The position numbers and the translations under genes are program-made. A stretch of 64,000 nt of DNA, taken from an uncultured Lachnospiraceae bacterium (GTDB lineage Bacteria > Bacillota > Clostridia > Lachnospirales > Lachnospiraceae). The notes beneath the pieces are model-generated. The model ran no database searches, had not been told where the DNA came from, and was given only the letters and a program-made list of their open reading frames with translations. This document shows positions 53,362 through 62,724 of this stretch, piece by piece (position 1 is the stretch's first letter; the number at the start of each line of letters is the position of its first letter). Where the stretch lies: positions 17,470 through 81,469 of the forward strand of contig CAIFEV010000011.1 of NCBI GenBank assembly GCA_903789615.1, given 5' to 3'.

Positions 53362-55068
53362 TCACGCATGAAAGCTGCCCGGCTGTCTTGCCAGATTGGC
53401 GAATTTCGTCTGTTCGGGGATCCAGGCGAGCTTCACCGTACCAATCGGACCGTTTCTCTGCTTGGCCACGATCAGCTCGGCGATGTTTTTCTCCTCGGAC
53501 TCCTTGTTGTAATAGTCGTCCCGGTAGATGAACATGACCACGTCCGCGTCCTGCTCGATGGCTCCGGATTCACGCAGGTCCGAGAGAATTGGCCGGTGAT
53601 CCGGGCGCTGCTCCACGGCCCGGGAGAGCTGGGAGAGCGTGATGACCGGAACGTTCAGGTCTCTGGCCAGGGCTTTCAGCGAACGGGAGATCTCCGAGAT
53701 CTCCTGCTGACGGGAATCCGAACGGCCGCTGCCCGTCATAAGCTGCAGATAGTCGATGATGACAAGGCCGAGATCATCTTCCATCTTGTATTTGCGGCAC
53801 TTGCTGCGCAGCTGCCCCACGGTGATGCCCGGCGTGTCATCGATGATGAGCTTTGATTTCGCGAGGGAGTTGGCGCCTTCCACGAGGTCGTTCCAGTCCC
53901 TCGCATCCAGATTGCCTTTTCGCAGCTTGTCCGCCTCCACTCCGGATTCCAGAGAAAGCAGGCGGTTGGCCAGCTGCGTGCGGCTCATCTCCAGCGAAAA
54001 GATCGCCGTCGTGATACTCTGCCGCCGCGCCACATAATCCGCCACATTCAGGACAAAGGCCGTCTTGCCCATCGACGGGCGGGCGGCCACCAGAATGAAG
54101 TCCGAAGGCTGAAAGCCTGACAGATAGCGGTCCAGATCCGTAAAGCCGGAGGGAACGCCCGTCACCGGGTTGTCGCTCTTGGCGGTCTCCTCGATATTAT
54201 GAACCTGCTCCAGAACGATCTGCGCGATGCTCTGCTCCCGTGACTCGCCGTTCATCTCCCGGGAGAGCGCAAACACCCGCGACTCCGCCTGTTCCAGGAT
54301 CGCGGCCGCCGGCTGTTCCTGCGCGTAGCAGGCCTTTGTAATCTCATCATTGCCCCGGATAATCGAGCGCAGGACCGACTTCTCGCGGATGATCTGCGCA
54401 TAATCCCTGGCAAATGCCGACGTCGCCTCGCTCTGGTCGATGTCCAGCAGATCCGGGAGCGACACCTGCGCCGCGCCCCGGCCGCTGTGCTTAAGCTCTT
54501 CGCTCAGCGTAATCATGTCGATCGGTTTTCCGGCCTCATTCATCGCGACGAGCGTCTGGAAGACCGTGCGGTACACGCCGAAGTAAAAATCTTCCGGCTT
54601 CAGGATTCCTGCCGCCATCGCGATCTGGTTCGGATCCTTTAACAGGGAGGCGATGAGCCCCCGCTCCGAGCTGCGGCTGCTTGGCACGACGCGGCCTGCG
54701 GCCTGCGCCTGCCGCTCCGACTCCGCAAGCGGCGGGATGAACTCCTCTTCCTCCTCCGGCCCGCGCGCATAGCTTTCCGCATCCGGACTTTCTGCCTCTT
54801 CACTCTCAGCGTCTTCTGTTTCTTCCCCGGTGTCCCCTGCGGCGCCGTTTCCCCCGTCTTTTTCTGCGGCTTTCTCTATATCGTTTTCCGCCTTTTTCCC
54901 TGGGGCTTCTGCCGCTACCGGACTGCCTGTCAGGTCTTTTTTCGTACCCGGTGCGCCTGCCGCATCGGGGTCTTCCACGTGATTGGCCAGAAAGGGATCG
55001 ACGGCGTCCTCGTCATCCTCCTCGTCGATGGAATATCCGTCATCGATCGGGAAATCGTCATTTTCCAT
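53362..55068 (-). CDS. dnaB: Replicative DNA helicase DnaB with acidic N-terminal extension
   Basis: 568 residues, about 120 more than usual. The DnaB N-terminal domain starts only near residue 122 (RVVPSSRSSERGLIASLL instead of the common RxPPxxxEAEQ pattern). Before it is an acidic low-complexity extension rich in Glu, Asp, Ala and Gly. The RecA-like C-terminal domain is complete: Walker A (AARPSMGKTAF), Walker B (LGLVIIDYLQLM), the DnaB motif SRSLKALARDLNVPVITLSQLSR-type region, and FIYRDDYY. It follows rplI by six bases. The likely loader is the DnaI-like protein at 41386-42426. Confidence 0.95.
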   Translation of the reverse strand: MENDDFPIDDGYSIDEEDDEDAVDPFLANHVEDPDAAGAPGTKKDLTGSPVAAEAPGKKAENDIEKAAEKDGGNGAAGDTGEETEDAESEEAESPDAESYARGPEEEEEFIPPLAESERQAQAAGRVVPSSRSSERGLIASLLKDPNQIAMAAGILKPEDFYFGVYRTVFQTLVAMNEAGKPIDMITLSEELKHSGRGAAQVSLPDLLDIDQSEATSAFARDYAQIIREKSVLRSIIRGNDEITKACYAQEQPAAAILEQAESRVFALSREMNGESREQSIAQIVLEQVHNIEETAKSDNPVTGVPSGFTDLDRYLSGFQPSDFILVAARPSMGKTAFVLNVADYVARRQSITTAIFSLEMSRTQLANRLLSLESGVEADKLRKGNLDARDWNDLVEGANSLAKSKLIIDDTPGITVGQLRSKCRKYKMEDDLGLVIIDYLQLMTGSGRSDSRQQEISEISRSLKALARDLNVPVITLSQLSRAVEQRPDHRPILSDLRESGAIEQDADVVMFIYRDDYYNKESEEKNIAELIVAKQRNGPIGTVKLAWIPEQTKFANLARQPGSFHA

Positions 55069-55074
55069 AGAGAC

Positions 55075-55527
55075 TCAGCCCTTTTCCTCGCGCACAATGA
55101 CCGTGAGCTTCGCGGAAACCTCTCTGTGAAGCCGCAGCGGAACGATATAGGTGCCCGGCGCCTTGATGGGCTCGTCGAGCTTCAGCTTTCTCTTGTCCAC
55201 GTCAAGTCCCAGCTGTTTCACGGCCGCCTCGGCGATTTCCTTTGCCGATACCGATCCGAAGGACCGTCCGTTGGCGCCGGTTCGGATCGTGAGTTCAACG
55301 CTCTTCTCTCCGATCTCATCCGCCAGTTTCTTTGCGGCCGCAAGCTCTTCTTCGGCAATTCTGGCTTCTTTTGCCTTCTGGTTCTTCCACTCCGTCAGGT
55401 TCTTCGCGTTGGCCTCAACCCCCAGCTTCTTCGGAATGATATAGTTTCTGGCATAGCCGTCGCTCACATTGACGATCTCGCCTTTTTTTCCGTGTGCCTT
55501 TACGTCCTCAAGCAGTATTACTTTCAT
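55075..55527 (-). CDS. rplI: 50S ribosomal protein L9
   Basis: 150 residues. The N-terminal domain ([31 protein letters not shown]), the long connecting helix (about 42-74) and the C-terminal rRNA-binding domain are all present. Its start overlaps the gdpP stop by four bases, and dnaB follows at six bases: the standard gdpP-rplI-dnaB order of Firmicutes. Confidence 0.98.
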   Translation of the reverse strand: MKVILLEDVKAHGKKGEIVNVSDGYARNYIIPKKLGVEANAKNLTEWKNQKAKEARIAEEELAAAKKLADEIGEKSVELTIRTGANGRSFGSVSAKEIAEAAVKQLGLDVDKRKLKLDEPIKAPGTYIVPLRLHREVSAKLTVIVREEKG

Positions 55528-57572
55528 TTGATGGTTCCTTCCTTTAGCAGTGTATCCAGTGTGTCCTTTATCTTGCTGACTGCCTGCTCCTGTGAGCAGT
55601 TCTTGAGCTGCGCGCCGGCCGTGTTCATATGGCCGCCGCCGCCCATGCGCTCCATGATCAGCTGCACGTTGGATTCGTTGATGGAACGGGCAGAGATGTA
55701 CATCTGCCCCGCATACGGCGTCACCACGAAGGCGGCCCGTATACCGTCGATATCCAGCAGCTGGTTGGCTGCCTTGGCGCCGCCCTCAGTCGGGCTCTCC
55801 ATGCCTTCCCCGTGGAACACGGAAATGGCATAGGCGCCCCGGTAGATCTCCGCCTGGCTCACCGCCTGGGCGATCTCCCGGTACTCTTTCATATTCGTGC
55901 GAAGCAGCTTGCGCACGCGGGTGATATCAGCCCCGCTGCGCCGCAGATAAGCGGCCGCTTCGAAGGTCCTCGGGCCTGTCTTGGTGAGAAACCCCTGTGT
56001 GTCGATCAGCATGCCCGCATAGATTGCATCGGCCTCCACGCCGGTGAGCCGGATGTCCATGTTCACATACTGGATCATCTCCGTTACCATCTCACAGGCC
56101 GACGAGGCGCTCGGATCCACGTAGGCCAGGACTGTGTCTCCGATCGGGTTGGAACTGCTCCTGTGATGGTCGAACACGATTTTTGTCCGGCATCCGAGCA
56201 GAAGCTCCGGACACTCCGTGCGCGCCGCGGAGTTCACATCCACGACGATGACCGCCGTGGTCGGCTGTTCCAGCACCATCGCCTCGCCTGAGTCGATAAA
56301 GGTGCTGTCCGGATACCCTTCCTTTCCGCGAAAGCGCTCCATGAACGGCCGGACGGTCGACGTCACGTCGTTGATGACGATATTGGCTTTCTTGCCCATC
56401 TTCCGGGCGATGCAGTAAATCCCCACCGCGGCGCCGAAAGCATCGACGTCGGCCATGCTGTGGCCCATGATCAGCACGTTGCTGCAGCCCTCCAGAATCT
56501 GTTTGAGCGCCGCCGCTTTCGTGCGGACCTTCACGCGGGTATTTTTCTCCATCTGCTGCGTTTTTCCGCCGTAGTACGACACCTTGTCGCCCCGGCGGAT
56601 GACCGCCTGATCGCCGCCCCGGCCGAGTGCCAGGTTCAGGGCGTCGCGCGCGATCTCAAAATTGGCCGAATAATCCGCCGCGCCGGTCCCCACGCCGATG
56701 GAAAGTGTCAGGCTCAGTTCGTTGCCGATGTTCAGGTTCTTGATGTCATCCAGAATCCGGAAACGGTCGTGCTCCAGGTCTGCCAGAAACTTGTTCCGGA
56801 AAACAGCCATGTAGCGGTCCTTCTCCAGCTTGCGAACGATGGCACCGCCCGACGCGAAGTACTGATTCACCCGCTTGTCGACCAGGCCGACGAACAGCGA
56901 ACGGCGGACGTCATCCACTTCCTCGACAACCTCCTCGTAGTTGTCAATATCAATCAGAGCGACGACAAAACGGTTGTCGCTGTCCCTCTGCCTGTACGTG
57001 TTGATTTCCGTCGTGTCAAACAAATACAGAGCAATAAAGACAGAATCGTTTTCCGCCTTCAGGATCTTCGTGTCCTCCGTCAGCTTTTCCGTTGAGATGC
57101 GCTTCATCTCCGCACGGTAATCCCGCTCGCCGAACCGCACATCCACCTCCGTCTTCATCTCGTCCTCCGGAAGCGTATCCTGTTTTATCTCCGGGAAGAC
57201 CGACCAGATCGTCTGACGGAACCCGCGTTTCTTTCCCGAGAGATTCTGCATGGCGTTGTTCAGGTACAGGACATCCCCCTCTCCGTCGAGCAGACAGTAC
57301 GGGATTTCCAGGTCGTCCAGAAGCTGCTTCTGAACCTGTGCGTAGTTGGATGAGAATTCAATCAGATCCCGCATGAACGTGGGCTTGAAGAAGAAATTCT
57401 CATACAGATCCACGCCCCAGTACACAGCACTCAGAGCCAGCATGATAAGCCCCACACGCGGATACTGGAACAAAAGGTAAACCGTCACGCCGGAAAGAAA
57501 CACGCCGATCACGGTCAGCCATATGAAGTACAGACGCAGCCTTCCGGAAGGTCTGTATTCTTTCTTTTTCAT
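55524..57572 (-). CDS. gdpP: Cyclic-di-AMP phosphodiesterase GdpP
   Basis: 682 residues. Two N-terminal membrane segments (about 13-30 and 34-52) are followed by a PAS-like domain (about 80-140), a degenerate GGDEF domain (about 195-320; [19 protein letters not shown]) and the DHH/DHHA1 phosphodiesterase (about 355-680). The metal-binding residues are in [22 protein letters not shown] and [11 protein letters not shown]; the DHHA1 end has [13 protein letters not shown]. It hydrolyses c-di-AMP, which controls potassium and cell-wall homeostasis. It is first in gdpP-rplI-dnaB, with an extended -10 promoter in front. Confidence 0.96.
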   Translation of the reverse strand: MKKKEYRPSGRLRLYFIWLTVIGVFLSGVTVYLLFQYPRVGLIMLALSAVYWGVDLYENFFFKPTFMRDLIEFSSNYAQVQKQLLDDLEIPYCLLDGEGDVLYLNNAMQNLSGKKRGFRQTIWSVFPEIKQDTLPEDEMKTEVDVRFGERDYRAEMKRISTEKLTEDTKILKAENDSVFIALYLFDTTEINTYRQRDSDNRFVVALIDIDNYEEVVEEVDDVRRSLFVGLVDKRVNQYFASGGAIVRKLEKDRYMAVFRNKFLADLEHDRFRILDDIKNLNIGNELSLTLSIGVGTGAADYSANFEIARDALNLALGRGGDQAVIRRGDKVSYYGGKTQQMEKNTRVKVRTKAAALKQILEGCSNVLIMGHSMADVDAFGAAVGIYCIARKMGKKANIVINDVTSTVRPFMERFRGKEGYPDSTFIDSGEAMVLEQPTTAVIVVDVNSAARTECPELLLGCRTKIVFDHHRSSSNPIGDTVLAYVDPSASSACEMVTEMIQYVNMDIRLTGVEADAIYAGMLIDTQGFLTKTGPRTFEAAAYLRRSGADITRVRKLLRTNMKEYREIAQAVSQAEIYRGAYAISVFHGEGMESPTEGGAKAANQLLDIDGIRAAFVVTPYAGQMYISARSINESNVQLIMERMGGGGHMNTAGAQLKNCSQEQAVSKIKDTLDTLLKEGTIK

Positions 57573-57618
57573 TTCTATCCTCGTCTCCCAAAAAGTCCGG
57601 AATCAAAGTCCGGATTTT

Positions 57619-57647
57619 ATTATACCATGCCGATTAAAAAAGCGGAA
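57619..57647 (-). promoter_or_regulatory. Predicted promoter of gdpP-rplI-dnaB
   Basis: TGGTATAAT on the minus strand gives an extended -10 (hexamer 57619-57624). The hexamer 17 bases upstream is only TTCCGC and lies inside the rpsR terminator stem. Confidence 0.65.
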
Positions 57648-57668
57648 CCGCACGCATGCGGCCCCGCT
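57636..57668 (-). terminator. Intrinsic terminator of rpsF-ssb-rpsR
   Basis: On the minus strand AGCGG-GG-CCGC pairs with GCGG-TT-CCGCT, the central pairs being separated by a small internal mismatch, and six T follow. It overlaps the upstream part of the gdpP promoter. Confidence 0.85.
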
Positions 57669-57696
57669 GGGAGAGTCTGTTCAGGTATTCCTGCAC

Positions 57697-58017
57697 TTAC
57701 TCGGTCATATACGGAAGAAGAGCGATATGTCTTGCTCTCTTCACGGCTGTTGTAACCGCGCGCTGATGCTTTGCGCAGCAGCCGGTCACTCTTCTCGGAA
57801 GGATCTTGCCTCTCTCGGAGATGAACTGGCGAAGGGTCTCCGTATCCTTGTAATCAAGGGGAGCTGCATTCTTCGCGCAGAATCTGCAGACCTTCTTCCT
57901 TCTGTGCATCGGCTTTCTTCTGGTGCGGGCCGTTCTCTCTGTCTTCTTTTCTGCTGTATCCTGAGCAGCCTGCTGCGTTTCAGCCTCTTCTGCTGCCTGC
58001 TTTACTTCTTCTGCCAT
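57697..58017 (-). CDS. rpsR: 30S ribosomal protein S18
   Basis: 106 residues from the ATG at 58015-58017, with GGAGG five bases ahead; a TTG four codons earlier overlaps that site. The S18 core is clear ([32 protein letters not shown]). It keeps CRFC and CCAKH, so it is probably a zinc-binding form. The first 30 or so residues are an extra charged extension rich in Glu, Gln and Ala. It follows ssb in the standard rpsF-ssb-rpsR order. Confidence 0.97.
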   Translation of the reverse strand: MAEEVKQAAEEAETQQAAQDTAEKKTERTARTRRKPMHRRKKVCRFCAKNAAPLDYKDTETLRQFISERGKILPRRVTGCCAKHQRAVTTAVKRARHIALLPYMTE

Positions 58018-58035
58018 ATCTGCCTCCAAATCACT

Positions 58036-58515
58036 TTACGCGAATGGCAGCCCCTCATCCTGTACACCGTCGTCCGTACCGGCCGGGACATTCATAAATC
58101 CGCTGTCCGGAACGCCACCTTCCTCTGAAGGTGTTCCTCCCGCCTGATACGATCCCGTATGCGGGCCAGATGATGCTGCCGCTTTACTCTCTGCGAATTC
58201 CTGGTCATCGACTACGACATCGGTGGTGTAAACCTTGTTCCCGTCCTTGTTGGTATAGGAACCGGTCTGAATCCGTCCCTGCACGCAGATCTTCGTGCCC
58301 TGATGCAGGTACTTTTCGGCAAATTCGGCCTGTCTTCCGAAAACCACGCAGCTGATGAAATCAGCCGTCTGCTGGTCATTGCCCGTTCCCGTGCTTCTGC
58401 GTCTTCTGTCGACTGCCAGTGTATATCTTGCGATGGCAAGAGAACCATTGGCCGACTGAGTATAGCGGACAATCGGATCTCTTGTAAGTCTGCCCATCAA
58501 AATGACTCTGTTCAT
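58036..58515 (-). CDS. ssb: Single-stranded DNA-binding protein
   Basis: 159 residues. The OB fold (about 1-105) starts MNRVILMGRLTRDPIVRYT and includes DFISCVVFGRQAEFAEKYLHQG and KICVQGRIQTGSYTNKDG. A Gly/Ser-rich linker follows, then the partner-binding tip DEGLPFA, a slight variant of the usual DDDIPF. It lies between rpsF and rpsR. Confidence 0.97.
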   Translation of the reverse strand: MNRVILMGRLTRDPIVRYTQSANGSLAIARYTLAVDRRRRSTGTGNDQQTADFISCVVFGRQAEFAEKYLHQGTKICVQGRIQTGSYTNKDGNKVYTTDVVVDDQEFAESKAAASSGPHTGSYQAGGTPSEEGGVPDSGFMNVPAGTDDGVQDEGLPFA

Positions 58516-58578
58516 AGGTTACTCCTCTTTCTGATTACACCGAATCAATATTGCAGGAGTTGCCGCCAGAACGCTGTC

Positions 58579-58908
58579 TTACTGCTGCTGTTCTGCCGCC
58601 GGGGCTGCTGCAGCTGCTTCCGCGATCTCGTCTTTAACGATCAGGAAACGAAGAACGTTATCCATGATACGGATTCTGGACTCGATCTCCTGCGGAGCTG
58701 TCGTCTCAGCCTCGAACTTGATGAAGATGTAGAATGCTTCCTTCATCTTCTGAATGTCGTAAGCCAGCTTCTTCTTCTCAAGCGTTCCTTCATCGGTAAT
58801 TCTGCCGCCGAACTTCGTGATCAGGTCTTTTACCTGCTGAACGGTTGCATTTCTTACCTCTTCGTCGACGTTTGCGCTGACAACTAATGCCAATTCGTAT
58901 TTGCTCAT
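58579..58908 (-). CDS. rpsF: 30S ribosomal protein S6
   Basis: 109 residues from the ATG at 58906-58908, preceded by GGGAGG; the longer open frame upstream lacks a site. The core is typical (MSKYELALVVSANVDEE, KRKLAYDI-like EKKKLAYDIQKMKEAFYIFIKFEA, DNVLRFLIVK). The last 17 residues are a short Ala/Glu/Gln tail. First gene of rpsF-ssb-rpsR, where S6 and S18 bind each other on the 30S subunit. Confidence 0.97.
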   Translation of the reverse strand: MSKYELALVVSANVDEEVRNATVQQVKDLITKFGGRITDEGTLEKKKLAYDIQKMKEAFYIFIKFEAETTAPQEIESRIRIMDNVLRFLIVKDEIAEAAAAAPAAEQQQ

Positions 58909-58984
58909 TATGCGTCGCACCTCCCTCTGGTCTCTTGGCCTTCTCTCACAGTGAGAAAGCAAGGAAAATTATTCACGGATTAAT

Positions 58985-59013
58985 AATTTACCACAGGTGC
59001 ATGGCAAATGCAA
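58985..59013 (-). promoter_or_regulatory. Possible promoter of rpsF-ssb-rpsR
   Basis: TTGCAT (minus strand, 59008-59013), 17 bases and TAAATT (58985-58990). A short hairpin (TTCTCAC/GTGAGAGAA) follows in the leader, where an S6:S18-binding autoregulatory element is often found; I cannot confirm that motif. Confidence 0.4.
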
Positions 59014-59061
59014 GACAAATTTTCTTTTCCCGGCACCCTCTTTTCCCGGAGCGCCCGCGCC

Positions 59062-59790
59062 TTAAATCCGCCCGAACACTTCGCCGAGCGGCGCATGGAT
59101 CAGCAGATCCGCCCGTCCGTCATACGGAGTCGCTGATTTGTTGATGAGAACCAGTTTATTTCCCTTGTAGTAGTCGATCATCCCGGCAGCCGGATAAACG
59201 CCCAGACTCGTCCCGCCGACAACCAGCACGTCCGCCTCCGATATGAGACGGATTGCCTTCGTTATGTTGTCCATATCAAGGCTCTCCTCGTACAGAACCA
59301 CATCCGGCTTGATCCGGCCGCCGCAGTCACAGCGCGGGACTCCCGTGCTGTTTAAAATCGCGTCGATCCCGTAGAATTTCCCGCAGCGCTCGCAGTAATT
59401 GCGCAGCACTGACCCGTGGAGTTCGACGACATTTTTCGAGCCGGCCTTCTGGTGAAGGCCGTCGATGTTCTGCGTCACGATTCCCCTCAGCTTTCCTTCC
59501 TTTTCGAGTCTGGCAAGCACCAGATGCGTCGTGGACGGCTTTGCGTCCGGATACAGCATTCTATCCCGGTAGAAACGGAAAAATTCCTCCGAATTGCTCT
59601 CATAGAAGGAATGGCTGATGATCTCCTCCGGCGGATATTTGTACTTCTGATTGTACAGTCCGTCCGGAGAACGGAAATCCGGGATCCCGCTTTCTGTCGA
59701 AACCCCGGCGCCGCCGAAAAAGACGATATTGTCAGACTGTCTGATAATATCCTCAAACTGCTTTATTTTTCTGTCTGTTTCCTCATTCAT
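59062..59790 (-). CDS. cobB: NAD-dependent protein deacylase, Sir2 family
   Basis: 242 residues, normal size. It removes acyl groups from lysines using NAD. Motifs: GAGVSTESGIPDFRS, the NAD pocket TQNIDGLHQKAG, the catalytic His in VELHGSV, four zinc cysteines (CERCGKFY, CDCGG), and VGGTSLGVYPAAG. Its start overlaps the end of the BY-kinase-like gene by eight bases, so it is the last gene of the polysaccharide-type cluster. Confidence 0.95.
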   Translation of the reverse strand: MNEETDRKIKQFEDIIRQSDNIVFFGGAGVSTESGIPDFRSPDGLYNQKYKYPPEEIISHSFYESNSEEFFRFYRDRMLYPDAKPSTTHLVLARLEKEGKLRGIVTQNIDGLHQKAGSKNVVELHGSVLRNYCERCGKFYGIDAILNSTGVPRCDCGGRIKPDVVLYEESLDMDNITKAIRLISEADVLVVGGTSLGVYPAAGMIDYYKGNKLVLINKSATPYDGRADLLIHAPLGEVFGRI

Positions 59791-60367
59791 ACAGAATCAC
59801 ACCTGCCACACGGACCCCTTCGCGGTCCAGTCTTTCCACGCGGCTGCGCGCATTATACTCCGAGTACTCAGACTGCTTCATCGCGAGGATTGCGGCATCG
59901 GCACTCTGCGCCGTCCGGCCCTCCTCATCGGACGAGATGACGATCCAGGCGTACCGGTCTTTCAGCGCATCCAGCCCCTTCTTCAGATCATCGCGCACGA
60001 CATTGCTCCACGCGGTCTGCGTATTGCCCGTGAACATCAGGTCAAGGTCCGGATCGCTCGTCACACAGATCTGGCCGGACAGATCGGTCTGCGTCTGGCA
60101 GACATCGGTCCACCCCGTCAGCTTTTTCCCCAGCTTGTAGCGGCCCAGAAAAACGCTCTGCGTGAAATCGCCGTCAACAAACAGGACCCTCTCATTCGGC
60201 CCGCTCAGGGTTTTCGCGATCTTCAGGCTGTCCGGCCCGGCGCCGATCACCGCAAGCGTGCGGACATCTCCGATTCCCTTCGCACGGAACCGGTCGGCAA
60301 ATTCCTGATAATCTGACTTCTCGGTGTCCGTCATCTCCAGCAGTTTTCCGATTTTCACACTGAACAT
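59783..60367 (-). CDS. Degenerate BY-kinase-like (CpsD/Wze) protein
   Basis: 194 residues. Its position after a Wzz-type gene and several blocks match CpsD-type bacterial tyrosine kinases: a Walker A'-like VLFVDGDFTQSV, a following GRYKLGKKLTGWTDV, and a closing RVERLDREGVRVAGVILYE. However, the Walker A loop reads VIGAGPDSLKIAKTLS without the GK[ST] needed for ATP, the Walker B strand (WIVISSDEEG) lacks the usual hydrophobic-Asp pattern, and there is no C-terminal Tyr cluster. It is probably a pseudokinase partner of the Wzz-like protein. Confidence 0.7.
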   Translation of the reverse strand: MFSVKIGKLLEMTDTEKSDYQEFADRFRAKGIGDVRTLAVIGAGPDSLKIAKTLSGPNERVLFVDGDFTQSVFLGRYKLGKKLTGWTDVCQTQTDLSGQICVTSDPDLDLMFTGNTQTAWSNVVRDDLKKGLDALKDRYAWIVISSDEEGRTAQSADAAILAMKQSEYSEYNARSRVERLDREGVRVAGVILYE

Positions 60368-60379
60368 ATACGGGCCCCC

Positions 60380-61735
60380 TCACTTTCTGATTCTGCCGAG
60401 AATTTCCGTGCCGGAGCGCCATTTCCGGTCAGCCGTTCCGGACTGTCCCGCTTCTGCCGGCTGCTCCGCCGCCTTTTTTTCTCCGATCTGACTGTCTTCT
60501 GCAGGTTTCGCTTCGGACGGCTTATCTTCCCCCGGCCTGTCTTCAGACGGTTTTTCTTTCGCCGGATTTTCTTTGGGCGGCTTTTCTCCAGCCGGCTCGT
60601 TTTTCACCGGTCTTTCTTCCGCCCGCTTCTCCTCCGACGGCTTCTCTTCGTCACGTTTTACTCCGGCAGCTTTCTCCTGACCTGCTCCTGCATTTCCTGC
60701 CGGTGCTGCGGCCCCCGCTGGCACTGCCGTTTCTGCTTTCTGCTCCGTTTTTTCGCCATCACCGGCAAGAATATCCGGCTGCTCCGGGTATGCGCTCGTA
60801 GCAGCTGCGGCATTGGCTGCCGCGACAGCCTTGGCCACATGGCGCTGGATAGCGTGGTGGACGAGCGCTTCATTCTCGGCGGCCTCAGCCGCCCTGGCTG
60901 CGCGGGCGATTTCGTCGTCCTCATCATCGCCGGCATCCATGTCCATCAGATCGTCTTCCAGGTCATCGCCGGCAAGAGCGTCTGTCTCGTCCGCTCTGCG
61001 GATCTTCCGGCGTTTCTTCATATACTGAACCAGCTCATCATCCGGCGCGATCTGCGCGGCAGCTGCCGCCACCGCTTCCCTGGTCGCCCCCGGAAGAAGA
61101 ACCTGCTGCGAGCTGTTCTGCTCAAGCTTCTTCAGCCTCGGAAGGACATTTTTATAGAGCATGTCCTTTTCCTCTTCCTCCCGCTTCGGGCGGAATGCAT
61201 TTAAGAACAGTGCCGCCAGAATGCACGCGGCAAATGCAATCGCCGCGCCCACTCCTGCGCCTCTTGTCACATTGGTCTGCAGATGCAGGTGATGCGCTTT
61301 TTCCGGCATGGTTCCCTGCTGAAGAATGGAGATCGAAGTCACCGGCACGATCGTCGTGGTGCGTACCGCCGTGCTGGCAATGACATCCACCGTGTTCCTG
61401 GCCGCCTCAGCCGTAGAAGCCGAATATTTCAGGACGATGATGTTGCTGTTGGCCGGTGTCTCCACCTCGAGATTGTCCGTGATGTCCTCCGTGGTGCCGA
61501 TGCTGGCCTTTACGGTATCCATCACGACAGGGCTCTTGAAAACGATGGCGAAATCCTGCTTGAGCCCGCCGTCAGACGCCCGGAGCATACTCTCGCTGTC
61601 ACCCGGCACAACATACAGCTGCGCCTCCGAGGTGTAGAGTGCCGGCTCACGAATCAGCGTGAACACAGCACCGACTCCGCCTCCGAGGATGGCACAAAGC
61701 AGAATGATCAGAACTCTTCTCGCAAATTTCCTCAT
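60380..61735 (-). CDS. Wzz-type polysaccharide co-polymerase with long low-complexity cytoplasmic tail
   Basis: 451 residues. The Wzz/CpsC module occupies about 1-188: a first membrane segment (about 7-28), an extracytoplasmic domain (LYTSEAQLYVVPG, LEVETPANSNIIVLKYSAST) with a proline-containing stretch before the second membrane segment (about 160-182). The remaining 265 residues are cytoplasmic and low in complexity: charged helices, an acidic block (DDLEDDLMDMDAGDDEDDE), Ala-rich stretches and many EKPxEE-like repeats. Wzz proteins set polysaccharide chain length with a BY-kinase, here the degenerate one 13 bases downstream. Confidence 0.85.
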   Translation of the reverse strand: MRKFARRVLIILLCAILGGGVGAVFTLIREPALYTSEAQLYVVPGDSESMLRASDGGLKQDFAIVFKSPVVMDTVKASIGTTEDITDNLEVETPANSNIIVLKYSASTAEAARNTVDVIASTAVRTTTIVPVTSISILQQGTMPEKAHHLHLQTNVTRGAGVGAAIAFAACILAALFLNAFRPKREEEEKDMLYKNVLPRLKKLEQNSSQQVLLPGATREAVAAAAAQIAPDDELVQYMKKRRKIRRADETDALAGDDLEDDLMDMDAGDDEDDEIARAARAAEAAENEALVHHAIQRHVAKAVAAANAAAATSAYPEQPDILAGDGEKTEQKAETAVPAGAAAPAGNAGAGQEKAAGVKRDEEKPSEEKRAEERPVKNEPAGEKPPKENPAKEKPSEDRPGEDKPSEAKPAEDSQIGEKKAAEQPAEAGQSGTADRKWRSGTEILGRIRK

Positions 61736-61759
61736 ATCCTTTCGAATCCTCTCCCGGTT

Positions 61760-62677
61760 TTAACCGTACAGTTTTTCCGGATAAACTCCGTCTGCGATCA
61801 GTTTCCGGATCGAGCGCATCACGACGTCCTTGTCCTCCTTGTAAGTTACTCCGAACCATTTGTCGGGAGTTGTCAGGACTCTGACATCCGCTCTGCCGGT
61901 TTTGATCAGGCGGTCGACAACATCCGGAAGAAGGTACTCAGCCTTCAGATTGGTGTCATTTTCTTTCAGGAACGCACGGAAACCGTCTTCCAGAGCGCCG
62001 AAGATCTCCGGCGTAAAGCCCCACATGTTCATGGAAACCGGAAGGTCCCTGCTGACAGGCACCTTCGTTCCGTCCGGTCCGTCACAGGCAGCGCCGTCTT
62101 CCGTCTTTACAAGACCGCCTGTCTCGCGTACGCCCGTCAGAAATCCGTTCCCGTCTACCGAAGCGATGCCGCGTGTCACCGAGCCGTTGTCGCTCAGAGT
62201 ATTGCCCAGGATGAATCCGGCCATGCACAGCGGCATTTTTGTTCCTTTTCCGTGATCCTCAACCAGATAGTCATGAATCAGCCGGAACGCTGTCTGCCCG
62301 TAGTAATCATCTGCGTTGATCACCAGGAACGGATTGCGGACCGTTTTGCGGCACACAAGGATCGCCTGCCCGGTTCCCCACGGCTTTTTGCGGCCTTCCG
62401 GAACTGTGAAGCCGTCCGGGATATCGTCCAGCTCCTGGAAGCAGTACGAAACCGGCATCACCTTCGCAATCCTGTCGCCGATCACTTCCTTAAAAACCGG
62501 CAGCAGATCTTTTCTCGTAACAAATACGACATCATCAAATCCGGCCCGCATCGCGTCGTAAATGGAATAATCCATGATAATCTCACCGTTCGGGCCCATC
62601 GGCTCAAGCTGCTTGATGCCGCCTCCGAAACGGCTGCCCATCCCGGCTGCCATGATTACAAGCGTTGTCTTTTGCAT
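61760..62677 (-). CDS. Sugar-phosphate nucleotidyltransferase family protein
   Basis: 305 residues from the ATG at 62675-62677. The nucleotide-binding start is TLVIMAAGMGSRFGGGIKQLEP, followed by MDYSIYDAMRAGFDDVVFV and the metal-binding Asp pair (FLVINADDYYG). It has the fold of enzymes that make NDP-sugars from NTP and a sugar phosphate; the closest layout is the stand-alone NTP_transferase type without a beta-helix. Sugar and nucleotide are unknown. It lies between manA and the Wzz-type gene, which fits surface-polysaccharide precursor synthesis. Confidence 0.85.
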   Translation of the reverse strand: MQKTTLVIMAAGMGSRFGGGIKQLEPMGPNGEIIMDYSIYDAMRAGFDDVVFVTRKDLLPVFKEVIGDRIAKVMPVSYCFQELDDIPDGFTVPEGRKKPWGTGQAILVCRKTVRNPFLVINADDYYGQTAFRLIHDYLVEDHGKGTKMPLCMAGFILGNTLSDNGSVTRGIASVDGNGFLTGVRETGGLVKTEDGAACDGPDGTKVPVSRDLPVSMNMWGFTPEIFGALEDGFRAFLKENDTNLKAEYLLPDVVDRLIKTGRADVRVLTTPDKWFGVTYKEDKDVVMRSIRKLIADGVYPEKLYG

Positions 62678-62724
62678 AGTTTCCTCCCGCGAAAGATCCA
62701 CGATATCTGTTTCCGCTCCCCTTT

